A stretch of 64,000 bases of DNA from Ferdinandcohnia sp036965045 (GTDB lineage Bacteria; Bacillota; Bacilli; Bacillales; Bacillaceae_L), in contig NZ_JBALOV010000013.1 of NCBI RefSeq assembly GCF_036965045.1, forward strand, positions 62,001-126,000. The letters run 5' to 3'. A program made the position numbers and the translations under genes. A model generated the notes under the pieces. The model was not told where the DNA came from. It searched no databases and worked only from the letters and a program-made list of their open reading frames with translations. This document shows, piece by piece, positions 44,097 to 52,109 of this stretch; position 1 is the stretch's first letter; every line of letters begins with the position of its first letter.

Positions 44097-44351
44097 TAGC
44101 CCACCTCCTGATATTTGCATTTATATCTTTTCCTAATCGATGAATTTTACTTACAAAACTAATTTAACTAGGTTTGACTCTTTATCAGATACAAACATTA
44201 CTCCTAATTGGTTTTCATAATGGAATAAAAATAGTTTTAAACTCACATTTTAAAATTGAAGCGTTAAAGACATTGTTTTACTTATTTTTTGAGGACCCAA
44301 TGACAATAAAGACATCAGAAACTTAAACTGAGACTGAAGGAGGTAGCCTGA

Positions 44352-44501
44352 TTGAAGCACAAAAAAATAAACACAGCAAAAGGAATTAAGGCAAACCAGG
44401 AAATTGTTGAGTTCAAACCAATTCAACAAGGTGAAAATTTTTCCTTAGAAAGACAACATATAAAAGATTATAATCGAGCATGGGAAGATGACCGACTTTA
44501 A
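44352..44501 (+). CDS. Small basic protein, 49 residues
   Basis: TTG at 44352 follows GGAGG by eight bases and opens a 49-codon frame. The product starts KHKKINTAKGIKANQEIVEF and ends RQHIKDYNRAWEDDRL. It is hydrophilic, basic at the start and acidic at the end. A terminator follows at 44541. Good translation signals support a real gene; unknown function. Confidence 0.6.
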   Translation: MKHKKINTAKGIKANQEIVEFKPIQQGENFSLERQHIKDYNRAWEDDRL

Positions 44502-44540
44502 TAGTGCACTTTTACTAGTAATCGGTACATACAACAAAAA

Positions 44541-44575
44541 AACAACTCTTATTATGAATGAAGGGTTGTTTTTTG
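44541..44575. terminator. Terminator between convergent small genes
   Basis: AACAAC-CTT and AAG-GTTGTTTTTT form a stem with one mismatch. It has a T-run on the plus strand and an A-run on the left, so it can act in both directions. Confidence 0.75.
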
Positions 44576-44638
44576 ATGTATGGACTTTTATCAGTTTTTC
44601 TTCGGCATTAATGTTTGGTTTTCATTTTTGTTAAATGG

Positions 44639-44779
44639 CTATTTCTTCTGACCTAGTTTGTATTCGTCTTTATTTTCTTTTTCAACAGATTCTAATCCAT
44701 ATCCTGTAGAACTTATTTCTAATGTTTGATTTTCTTTTCTTTTTAAGCTGGTATCTTCTTTATATTGACCCTTTTCCAT
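44639..44779 (-). CDS. Small hydrophilic protein, 46 residues
   Basis: AAAGGAGG lies seven bases before ATG at 44779. The frame encodes MEKGQYKEDTSLKRKENQTL, then EISSTGYGLESVEKENKDEY, ending LGQKK. It is charged, with no Cys and no membrane helix. It lies 36 bases downstream of the 44816 gene on the same strand. Family not recognised. Confidence 0.6.
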   Translation of the reverse strand: MEKGQYKEDTSLKRKENQTLEISSTGYGLESVEKENKDEYKLGQKK

Positions 44780-44815
44780 AATACCCTCCTTTATGTTTTT
44801 CTTTTTGGATAATAT

Positions 44816-45121
44816 TTAGTATATTTCACGGAATACATGATCTAAATCTTCAAATTCCTTAAGATCTGTTTCCAGCGGATTGTCTGATTCCACCGTCCAC
44901 TTACTATCAATTGGGGCTAACCCTCCATCATTATTTTTTTTATAAGGCAGATGTATATGATGTGTTTTTCCATCTTTACGAGTTGTATATCCAAGATAGT
45001 AGCGATCGCCTTGACCTTCTTCTTCAAAAATACCGATATCATCAATTCCATACTTATTTAAATATGGTTGAAAGGATTGCTGTAATTCATTTATAATTTG
45101 TTCACGAGATAGATAATCCAC
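44816..45121 (-). CDS. Hypothetical protein, DUF5634-like
   Basis: The 101-residue product starts MDYLSREQIINELQQSF and has YGIDDIGIFEEEGQGDRYYL and HHIHLPYKKNNDGGLAPID. This pattern recalls small Bacillales proteins grouped as DUF5634; I am not certain of the number. Acidic, cytoplasmic, function unknown. GGGAGAA precedes the ATG. Confidence 0.6.
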   Translation of the reverse strand: MDYLSREQIINELQQSFQPYLNKYGIDDIGIFEEEGQGDRYYLGYTTRKDGKTHHIHLPYKKNNDGGLAPIDSKWTVESDNPLETDLKEFEDLDHVFREIY

Positions 45122-45241
45122 TAAAATTCTCCCTTCTGTATTTCTTCTTCCCTTAATATGTCATACTTACGTTCATTTAAACCCTAGAAAAGCGTTTTTT
45201 CACTAAGGATAAAATAAAAATGAAATGCTGCATCAGGAGTT

Positions 45242-45382
45242 TCAAGCATCCGTAAGAATTATTTTGCCATCATGCTCAAGAACATTGATATTTTGTACGT
45301 TAAGACTCCAGGTATCGTTAAAACGTGTATTGTTGGTACGGTTCACTGTTATTTTGAAAGCAGCAGTTGTCTTTATATTCAC
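45242..45382 (-). CDS. Small strand-rich protein, 46 residues
   Basis: The minus-strand frame from GTG at 45382 encodes NIKTTAAFKITVNRTNNTRF, then NDTWSLNVQNINVLEHDGKI, ending ILTDA. This is clearly protein-like, with alternating hydrophobic strands. The ribosome site is weak (AGTAGG partly overlaps the GTG). It may therefore be a truncated remnant of a longer protein. Not recognised. Confidence 0.45.
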   Translation of the reverse strand: MNIKTTAAFKITVNRTNNTRFNDTWSLNVQNINVLEHDGKIILTDA

Positions 45383-45465
45383 CTACTAGGAAGGAACCAT
45401 CTTATTTTTATAATCATATTATACAAATAAGTTAATTGGAGAAGGTGATTCTCATAGGGGCTTCA

Positions 45466-46164
45466 ATGTATTTAGATTTTCTGTCCAAATTTGGTGTTAG
45501 TGGTGCACATCCTGGTGGGATTGAGCTAACAAAGAAAATATTCGAGAATGAAATGATTAACAATTCTTCTCGCATTTTAGATGTAGGTTGCGGTACTGGC
45601 CAAACATCTGCTTATTTAGCGGCCCGTTATGGCGCAATTGTAACAGGGTTGGATATCAACCCTACCATGATAAAAAAAGCAAAAAAAAGAATGGCAAAGT
45701 ACCAATTACCAGTCGAAATTATTCAGGGCTCAATAGAAAAATGTCCGTTAGAAGACAGAAATTTTGACTTTATTATTTCCGAATCGGTTCTTTCTTTTGT
45801 CAACAAGCCTAAAGCACTTAAGGAAATAATTCGTTTATTAAAGAATGGCGGTCGGTTTATTGCAAATGAACTTACCCTTAATAGCAGGCTCTGGGCAAAT
45901 TTCGAAGAGGAAATCAAACAATTTTATGGGCTAGATTCTCTCCTCATGGAAAAGGATTGGGTTACCTTAATTGAAATGGCTGGTTTTAAAAATATAAAAA
46001 CCTTTACGAGTAAACCATCTTCCATTCAAAACTATTCAATGCCTAAGTTCCAGTACTCGGAATCAATTGAACCTGAACTTTATCACGTCCTATATCAGCA
46101 TTTAAATTTAATGCTAAAATACCAAGGGGCTTTGGACTATAGAGTATTTTTATGTACTAAATAG
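45466..46164 (+). CDS. SAM-dependent methyltransferase
   Basis: The product of about 232 residues is a class I methyltransferase. Motif I is ILDVGCGTGQTSAYLAARYG, the acidic end of strand 2 is VTGLDINP, and FDFIISESVLSFVNKPKALK follows as motif IV. LKNGGRFIANELTL completes the Methyltransf_11-type core. Substrate unknown. ATG at 45466 has AGGGG six bases upstream; a TTG ten codons earlier opens the same frame with GGAG-like text around it. Confidence 0.82.
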   Translation: MYLDFLSKFGVSGAHPGGIELTKKIFENEMINNSSRILDVGCGTGQTSAYLAARYGAIVTGLDINPTMIKKAKKRMAKYQLPVEIIQGSIEKCPLEDRNFDFIISESVLSFVNKPKALKEIIRLLKNGGRFIANELTLNSRLWANFEEEIKQFYGLDSLLMEKDWVTLIEMAGFKNIKTFTSKPSSIQNYSMPKFQYSESIEPELYHVLYQHLNLMLKYQGALDYRVFLCTK

Positions 46165-46188
46165 TTGTTGGAAAATCACATTTAGATA

Positions 46189-46225
46189 CAGAAAAGGCCT
46201 GTATGGACATATCCACTACAAGCCT
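46189..46225. terminator. Terminator between convergent genes
   Basis: AAAAGGC-TGTA pairs with TACA-GCCTTTTTT. The single mismatch on the plus strand is a U.G pair in minus-strand RNA, so it suits the 46241 gene, but both directions have flanking A/T runs. Confidence 0.75.
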
Positions 46226-46240
46226 TTTTTGTATCGATTT

Positions 46241-46561
46241 TTAAATAAAGAATGGGAAAAATGGTCCGAATCTTCTTATCCCAAAAAAAGGGAACCCAAA
46301 TAACCCAAATGGTCCAAAGAATGGGAAAAGTCTGCTATCATCGCGTTCACCCATTGTGTGCGATGGAAAATGCGAATGACCCGTCTTTGGCATTAGGATA
46401 TACATTTTTTCCCTGTCATAGCTGTGAAGTATGCCCTGGTAAACAGATCCATCTTTTAATTCAATTTGAATAATCTGGTACAAATGTTTTTTGCACTTTT
46501 TATGGAAATCCTCCTTATCTCTTTCAGCATCGATGGCATCCTGATAAATATATGGTTGCAT
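46241..46561 (-). CDS. Sm-like domain protein with aromatic Gly/Phe tail
   Basis: The 106-residue product has YQIIQIELKDGSVYQGILHS and DREKMYILMP, an Sm-like small beta-barrel pattern. A His/Pro linker follows. The C-terminal tail is rich in Phe and Gly (FPFFGPFGLFGFPFFGIRRF). GGAGG lies eight bases before ATG. Such tails occur in spore coat and surface proteins, so a coat role is possible but unproven. Confidence 0.65.
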   Translation of the reverse strand: MQPYIYQDAIDAERDKEDFHKKCKKHLYQIIQIELKDGSVYQGILHSYDREKMYILMPKTGHSHFPSHTMGERDDSRLFPFFGPFGLFGFPFFGIRRFGPFFPFFI

Positions 46562-46765
46562 AAAAAAACCTCCTCATATTCACTTCCTTTACAATCTATT
46601 CCTAGACAAGGATTTGTGTTACCCAAAGTCCCCATAAAAATATGTTTACGGTTTCTCTATTAATGTGTATAAACACACCTTTAATGGAGGAAATGCTCTT
46701 AGTAAGGTAAGTAAACCAAGTTTGTAATTTCCGGAGTCATTATACTAAAGAAACCTCCTCAATAT

Positions 46766-46808
46766 AAAAAAATCCGAATACGAAGAAATGTTCGCATTCA
46801 GGATTTTT
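46766..46808 (-). terminator. Terminator after the GGDEF pseudogene
   Basis: AAAAATCCTGAATGCGAA pairs with TTCGTATTCGGATTTTTT on the minus strand. It has two G.U pairs that would be mismatches in plus-strand RNA. Confidence 0.8.
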
Positions 46809-46811
46809 CTC

Positions 46812-47450
46812 TTAGGATAGTAAACCTATCCCTTTGTCATTTATTTTATAGGTATTTCTACCGGATTCTTTTGCTTCATAAAGAGCAATATCAGCCATTT
46901 TTAATATGGATGAAATAGAGACTTTTTCTTTAGGTACCATGGTAATCCCAATACTAGTCATTACTTGGAACGTTCTATCCCCTATTATCCATGATTTGTG
47001 AATTGTCTTCTGTATGTTTTTAACGATTTGATCTATTTCGGATTCTATGGTGTAAGGTAACACAATGACGAATTCATCGCCACCTAAACGAACAATAAAA
47101 TCTATATTTCGAAGAATTTTTCTGATTCTATTCCCAAATTCAATAATGACAGTATCTCCAATATCATGCCCCATTTGATCATTTATTGATTTAAAATGAT
47201 CGATATCCATCATTCCCACGACAAGACCCTTACTTTTATCAGTTAGGTAATCCTCTAAGGATTTTTGTAAGAAATCTTTTAATAACCTTCGATTCGGCAA
47301 ATTTGTCATCGAATCATGGAATGCAAGGTGCTTCAGTTCAGATTCGTAATCCATTTGAGATTGAATGTTACTAGATACACATATCATATAAATGAAATCA
47401 TTGTCTTCATTAAAAACAGGCGTTACTTTAAAATCAAACCAAACCCATCC
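46812..47450 (-). pseudogene. PAS-GGDEF gene, 3' segment (diguanylate cyclase domain)
   Basis: This frame encodes the end of a PAS domain (GWVWFDFKVTPVFNEDNDF), a short coiled coil and a GGDEF domain. HDSMTNLPNRRLLKDFL, GMMDIDHFKSINDQMGHDIG and the active-site loop RLGGDEFVIVLPY are all intact. An in-frame ATG at 47387 has no clear ribosome site. The upstream PAS frame (47423-48165) stops 17 codons into this region. The two join if one base is added near 47455, so this is the 3' part of a broken gene. If expressed separately, it would still be a plausible c-di-GMP synthase. Confidence 0.7.
46813..46839 (-). repeat. GGGACAG-type dispersed palindromic repeat, copy 5, inside a coding end
   Basis: Minus strand: TGACAAAGGGATAGG then TTTACTATCCTA. 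It is a diverged copy that supplies the last codons (KGIGLLS) and the TAA of the GGDEF frame, as if the element replaced the original 3' end. Confidence 0.55.
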
Positions 47451-48165
47451 CTTTCTGCATGCTTTTTTCGGATATGAATTCTTCCAGATGTATCCTGATA
47501 GATTGCATGTACAATCGTTTCTTTTAAAAGTGATTGATCTTCAGGGTGAATATTGTAGGTGAAATGCTTTCCGATAAATTCCTGTTGTTCAAATCCTAAA
47601 ATATTTTTATGTGACGGTGAGGCATCAATGATGATTCCGTACTTATCAAGAATTGTAATCAAGTCCTGTGATTTTTCAGTAATAATCTTAAGACGTTGTT
47701 TTGTATCCATATATTTTCTTGTGATATCGATTAACTTTGTAATGTCATTCATTATGGAAAAAATTCCGATTACTTGATTGTTTACAAAAATCGGGGTGAA
47801 TTTCACGACAAGCTCGATTCGCTCCCCCGTTTTTTTATTCATTATTAATGAAAATTCTAAGGGTTCCCCTTCGATAGCCTTCTTAAAGTTATCTTGTAAT
47901 AGCGCGACATTTTTTCTGTCAATTAAGGAAGACAAATCAGAATACGCAATCTCATCAATGCTATAGCCTGTTAGGGCTTCAACCCTATCATTTCCCTCTA
48001 TGATTTCACCTTGTGTATTAAATGTTAGAATCGCATCTGAATTATTCTTGTATAGTGAACTGTACTTCTGGTTACTTTCATTTACCTTTTTCCAATAATC
48101 CAGAAATTCTAATTCTCCCCGCTTTTTCTCTGTTATATCATGAACAAGTGCCATGATAATGTGTA
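47423..48165 (-). pseudogene. PAS-GGDEF gene, middle segment (two PAS domains)
   Basis: The frame holds a PAS tail (HIIMALVHDITEKKRGELE), one full PAS domain (SDAILTFNTQGEIIEGNDRV ... FSIMNDITK) and most of another (DLITILDKYGIIIDASPSHK ... RIHIRKK). After HIRKK the frame goes wrong (HAERDGFGLILK, stop), while the next frame continues the PAS domain correctly. The break lies in the run GAAAGGGATGGG near 47450. The upstream junction with the 48138-48503 frame is a second frameshift. Confidence 0.7.
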
Positions 48166-48503
48166 CATTGATTGGTAAGTTTATCTATAATAGGCGTTAA
48201 GGTTGTTTCTGAATAATGCTTCTCTCCTCGCAACGAATGATACGAATCTTCGTATTTTATCGTTTTACAATTAGAAATCGCGATTTTATATTGTTCAGTT
48301 AAAAAATCAGCCATTTCGGTAGGATAAACATCTTTTATGGATTTTCCAATTATTTCTTCAGTGAACCCTGTTTTTTCCATAGCAGCATGATTCAAAAATT
48401 CATAATAGAACTCTGAATCATCCCCCACTTTTACAATAAATAATAGTTCCTTTATTCCTTCCATTAAAACCTGATGTAAAAATTGATGTTGTAGGTTCTG
48501 CAT
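48138..48503 (-). pseudogene. PAS-GGDEF gene, 5' segment (first PAS domain)
   Basis: ATG at 48503 has GGAGATGA upstream and is the true start. The frame encodes a PAS domain (ELLFIVKVGDDSEFYYEFLN, VYPTEMADFLTEQYKIAISN) up to KLTNQ, then goes out of frame. At the break the minus strand reads CCAATCAATGTACAC. Removing one CAAT of the tandem pair restores LTNVHIIMALVHDITEKK, the normal PAS ending. A four-base tandem duplication therefore explains the frameshift. Confidence 0.75.
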
Positions 48504-48558
48504 TCGTCATCTCCATTTTATTGAAATGTTTCGTTTCGTTTCAACTCTATCTCAGAAG

Positions 48559-50841
48559 CTACATTTGCTTGTTTTGCATTTTTGATAAATAGGAACTAGG
48601 GTTTTCATCAATGAAATCACCATCTTTAAAAAAAGGATTTTGCTTCATTTGTAAAGTGATTTTATTTAGGACTTGTGCTAATTCATCACGATCCGCTTCA
48701 CTTATTTGTAACTCTACACCATATTCAAAGATGTCTTGTTCCTTCTCTTCAAACCTAACAATCGTTCCGTTGAATGTTATATCCTTTCCTATCAGGGTTG
48801 TTCTAAATTTGTACAAAATGTTGTCATGTGGTTTAAGCCTTAGATGACTTTGAAAACGCAATCCACCTAAACCTATATCCAAAACGATTACATCCGTTGT
48901 TCCAAGGCTAACAGCTTTTCCATTGAAGGATACAATCGTCATTTCGGTATGCAACGGAAAATAGGGAAAATCCACACGATAATATCTACGACGATTCACT
49001 GGAACAATTGTGTTACAGCTCACAGGTTTTATTTGCTTCATTTCAAAAAATTCCGTCATCCTTTTCGCAGAGACTGATTTGCTATAATAGTAACCTTGAA
49101 TCAAGTCACAGCCTATTGAACGCAATATACTATATTGATCCTCGTTTTCTACCCCTTCTGCTACGACCGTTTTTTTTAGTCCCTTTGAAAGCTCAATAAT
49201 CGATTTTACTATGATTCTATCTTCAGCATTTTTATGAATGTGATGAATAAACGAACGATCGATTTTGATTGTATCCGAAGGCAGCTTTTTTAAATAATGG
49301 ATGGAAGAATAGCCAGTACCAAAGTCGTCTAAAGCCAATGTAATACCCATCGCTTTTACTTGCTCAATTTGGTCCTGAACAACACTTGTTTCTTGTAACA
49401 AAGTACCTTCTGTTAGTTCTATTTCCAGATGATTCGGGTTGATATGATACCTATTTATAGCAGCTTTTAACGTACTAATTAATGAGCTTTTTAAGAAATC
49501 TTTAGCTGACAAGTTAAACGAAATGGTGTTAAAATCAATTCCTTTCCGTTCCCATTCATTGACTTGCATACATACGGTATCAATAACAAACTCGGAGATC
49601 TCACGGTGATAATTACTTTCTTCTGCAATCGTGATAAATTCCATTGGTGAAACGTCTCCCCATAGCGGGTGCTTCCAACGAATAAGTGCCTCTGCACTCG
49701 TTGCCTTTTGCAACTTAATATCCACTTTCGGTTGATATTCAATATACAACTCACCATTCTTAATAGCAGTGTGTAAGTCTGTCTCTAATTGAAAGTTTTT
49801 AAAGGATTCGATATTCATATTGGCAGAGTACAATTGATAATGTGCTGCCCCATTTTTTTTTGCACGTTTCAAGGCAGTATTTGCATTTTTTATCAGTTCT
49901 ACTTTGTTTGTCCCGTCATCAGGATAAATACTTATTCCAATGCTAGCTGTGATTCGAATCGAATAATCCTGTATTTGGAGAGGGGCTTGAATAATATCAA
50001 TGATTTCTTTCGCATGACTCATATATTCTTCATTCTTCTTCGACTTTTCTACAACAGCGTACCATTCATCCCCTTGTGAACGGAAAAGGAAAACCCCTGT
50101 TTTAAGGTATCGCTCAAGCTTAACTGATAATTGTTTAAAAGCTTCGTCTGCAATTTTAAATCCTAACGTATTATTAATGCGGCTAAACCCATCTAAATTA
50201 ACACAAAACAACGCAAATCTTTCTTTCGAGTTTTTGAATCTATCAATAACCTCATTTATATGGTTGCTTCCATTCATAAAATTTGGTAGATGAGTCAGTT
50301 CGTCATGTGTGGTAATAAAATTTATTTTCTGTTCTAGTTTCAAAGTATTAGTACAATCTTCAATTACCCCAAATATTCTTTCGATATTCCCATTCTCATC
50401 GTCGACGGCGATTGTTGTTTCATTTATCCATTTAACGGTACCACTTGGGGTAATAATTCGATAAGTATGCGAATTTCGACCTTCATTCGTTAATCTGGAA
50501 TAAATTGATGAAAAATCTAAAATTGCCTCTTTATACCAAAGTGATTTCCAATAGTCGATCGTTAATTTTTCTTTTGAAATTTCCAAAATTTCTTCTACTT
50601 TCCTCGAAACATAGGTAATCTCATTCTTTTTTACATCAACGGAAAACAAAGCTAAACCCAAGTGATTCGCAATAGCATGATAATAATCTAGCTTTTCGTT
50701 TTCACTAAATGTGTTTGCCATTTCCTCTACAAATGTTTCCATGTTGCTATCTGAAAAACTTTCAAGATAAGAATCAATGATCTTTCGCCCATTTGAATCT
50801 GCTTCATGATGTCTTTTTCGTAACCGATCGAACAATTTCAT
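48559..50841 (-). CDS. PAS-GGDEF-EAL-PilZ c-di-GMP phosphodiesterase
   Basis: The 760-residue cytoplasmic protein has, in order, a PAS domain (about 50-170) and a degenerate GGDEF domain (about 175-345). The active-site loop of the latter is RSQGDEWYAVV, so cyclase activity is doubtful. An EAL domain (about 350-605) has SAEALIRWKHP, NLSAKDF, ALDDFGTGYSSI, IKIDRSFI and VVAEGVE, all consistent with an active phosphodiesterase. A PilZ-like domain (about 620-740) has RRRYYRVDFP and DIGLGGLRF. It should hydrolyse c-di-GMP and sense it through PilZ. A c-di-GMP riboswitch lies in its leader. Confidence 0.9.
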   Translation of the reverse strand: MKLFDRLRKRHHEADSNGRKIIDSYLESFSDSNMETFVEEMANTFSENEKLDYYHAIANHLGLALFSVDVKKNEITYVSRKVEEILEISKEKLTIDYWKSLWYKEAILDFSSIYSRLTNEGRNSHTYRIITPSGTVKWINETTIAVDDENGNIERIFGVIEDCTNTLKLEQKINFITTHDELTHLPNFMNGSNHINEVIDRFKNSKERFALFCVNLDGFSRINNTLGFKIADEAFKQLSVKLERYLKTGVFLFRSQGDEWYAVVEKSKKNEEYMSHAKEIIDIIQAPLQIQDYSIRITASIGISIYPDDGTNKVELIKNANTALKRAKKNGAAHYQLYSANMNIESFKNFQLETDLHTAIKNGELYIEYQPKVDIKLQKATSAEALIRWKHPLWGDVSPMEFITIAEESNYHREISEFVIDTVCMQVNEWERKGIDFNTISFNLSAKDFLKSSLISTLKAAINRYHINPNHLEIELTEGTLLQETSVVQDQIEQVKAMGITLALDDFGTGYSSIHYLKKLPSDTIKIDRSFIHHIHKNAEDRIIVKSIIELSKGLKKTVVAEGVENEDQYSILRSIGCDLIQGYYYSKSVSAKRMTEFFEMKQIKPVSCNTIVPVNRRRYYRVDFPYFPLHTEMTIVSFNGKAVSLGTTDVIVLDIGLGGLRFQSHLRLKPHDNILYKFRTTLIGKDITFNGTIVRFEEKEQDIFEYGVELQISEADRDELAQVLNKITLQMKQNPFFKDGDFIDENPSSYLSKMQNKQM

Positions 50842-50959
50842 TCTCTTTACCCCCGGGAAATTCTAGTTGAAGTTTTCTCAATACATTTCGTTCGTTTCAA
50901 TCCAAATTTAATGATAAGTTCTAATCCTAAATATCATGCTTCAAAAGAATTACCATTAA

Positions 50960-51017
50960 ATAAAAAAAGAAACTACACCGAAAACGGGAGTTATCTTTAT
51001 CTCCATTACTTTCGGTA
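50960..51017 (-). terminator. Riboswitch-linked terminator before the EAL gene
   Basis: ACCGAAA..TAATGGAG pairs with CTCC.GTTTTCGGT on the minus strand, followed by GTAGTTTCTTTTTTT. The first arm overlaps the 3' end of the c-di-GMP aptamer, giving a direct switch between the two structures. Confidence 0.75.
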
Positions 51018-51099
51018 ACCCGACTACCCTAGCATTTACTGCCTTAGGCTCGCGGCTTTGCGTCCTTACCTTTCGATAAGTTTGCCGTTATCGATATAG
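51013..51099 (-). promoter_or_regulatory. c-di-GMP-I (GEMM) riboswitch
   Basis: The minus strand reads AACGGCAAACTTATCGAAAG, then GGACGCAAAGCC, GAGCCTAAGGC, and GGGTAGTCGGGTTACC. These are the GEMM-I hallmarks: the GNRA tetraloop (GAAA), the A-C-G-C-A-A-A-G-C-C joining stretch, and the tetraloop-receptor side GCCTAA, in the right order. It lies 170-260 bases upstream of a c-di-GMP phosphodiesterase on the same strand, so the enzyme's expression should respond to its own substrate. Confidence 0.93.
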
Positions 51100-51446
51100 T
51101 ACTTATTAACATTTTATACTACTTTAGCATTATCCTATATTATTAAAAAAATAGTATATATTCAATATTTTTTCAAAAAAATCATCTAGAAACATATGGT
51201 TCTTCCTTATTTTATAATATCCCAAATAATATTTATAAACAGTGATATTTGTCACATGACTGGGTTGAACAAAAGATTACGGATAGGCAATATTTTAAGG
51301 AAGATCAATAAGTAACCCACTCACCTTTATGAGTGGTAATGTGAAGTTGGATGAAATAAAGCTCCTAATCTTGAATGATAGAGATGCGTATTTAACTGAA
51401 ACTTGCACATGATAAAAGTGACACTTTCAAGAAGGGAAAATTGCAA
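51100..51446. other. Intergenic, promoter region only
   Basis: AT-rich, between the divergent riboswitch leader and the 51447 gene. No ORF with translation signals or recognisable RNA. Confidence 0.45.
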
Positions 51447-51620
51447 ATGAACTTTAAAAGCAAATTACAAGAAGCCCAAGATATTATTCATACTGCACAT
51501 CATCATTTAAAACAAGTTAATTCGAATAGTCCTGAGTCAGAGGCATGTCATTTTGCCCAAAGCGAACTAGAAAAAGCGCAACAAATCATTCAACAAGTTC
51601 AACAACAAATACATAATTAA
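51447..51620 (+). CDS. Small amphipathic-helix protein, 57 residues
   Basis: ATG at 51447 with AAGGG upstream opens a frame encoding MNFKSKLQEAQDIIHTAHHH, a central NSNSPESEACHFAQSELEKA, and a Gln-rich end (QQIIQQVQQQIHN). Two similar helices (KLQEAQDII and ELEKAQQII) flank a polar turn, suggesting a helical hairpin. A terminator follows at 51626. An internally deleted paralogue lies at 28838. Function unknown. Confidence 0.65.
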   Translation: MNFKSKLQEAQDIIHTAHHHLKQVNSNSPESEACHFAQSELEKAQQIIQQVQQQIHN

Positions 51621-51625
51621 GTAAA

Positions 51626-51656
51626 AAATGGCTGGGTATTAATAATCCAGCCATTT
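51626..51656. terminator. Terminator between convergent genes
   Basis: AAATGGCTGG and CCAGCCATTT form a perfect 10-bp stem, with A- and T-rich flanks on both sides. Confidence 0.8.
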
Positions 51657-51663
51657 GATTTCT

Positions 51664-51987
51664 TTATTGCTTCTTTTGTAGTTGATTTTGGGTTTCGAAT
51701 TCAGGTCTAATTTCTTTTGCTATTTCTGTTGCAAGATTGTAATTCACATCAAAAGGATTTTTTTTAAATTCCATGGAACTTTGAAATGAATTTTGGGCTT
51801 GCTGAAATCTTTTTTTAACTTCCTGATTGATTCGGCTGTTTCTACTTCCTAATAAGCTAAGGATAGTTACCCCTAAAATAGAAAACCAAATCCAACCTCT
51901 GTTGTTTCGTTTTCGTTTGAATATCTTCATTGATTTATTACCACTCCACATGCTCAATACCGATGACACTAGTTGCATATAGTTCAT
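51664..51987 (-). CDS. Small single-helix membrane protein
   Basis: The 107-residue product has a short N-terminal segment and a basic stretch (KIFKRKRNNRG). One membrane helix follows (WIWFSILGVTILSLLG), then a charged, probably helical C-terminal half. GGAGGGAAGAGAG precedes ATG at 51987; the longer frame from 52026 is not used. Not recognised; it is divergent from the PAP2 gene. Confidence 0.6.
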   Translation of the reverse strand: MNYMQLVSSVLSMWSGNKSMKIFKRKRNNRGWIWFSILGVTILSLLGSRNSRINQEVKKRFQQAQNSFQSSMEFKKNPFDVNYNLATEIAKEIRPEFETQNQLQKKQ

Positions 51988-52109
51988 CTCTCTTCCCTCC
52001 TCACTATATTGTTTGGGTTTTTCCAAAACAATATTTCTGGTAATTTTTAAGAGCCCTTGAGTACATGATTTAAGGTTTGGATGAAATAATAAAGTCAGAG
52101 GTGATTATT

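Noticed and set aside
50842..51446. tRNA or other structured RNA besides the riboswitch
   Set aside because: No cloverleaf, no CCA end and no other known RNA motif seen.
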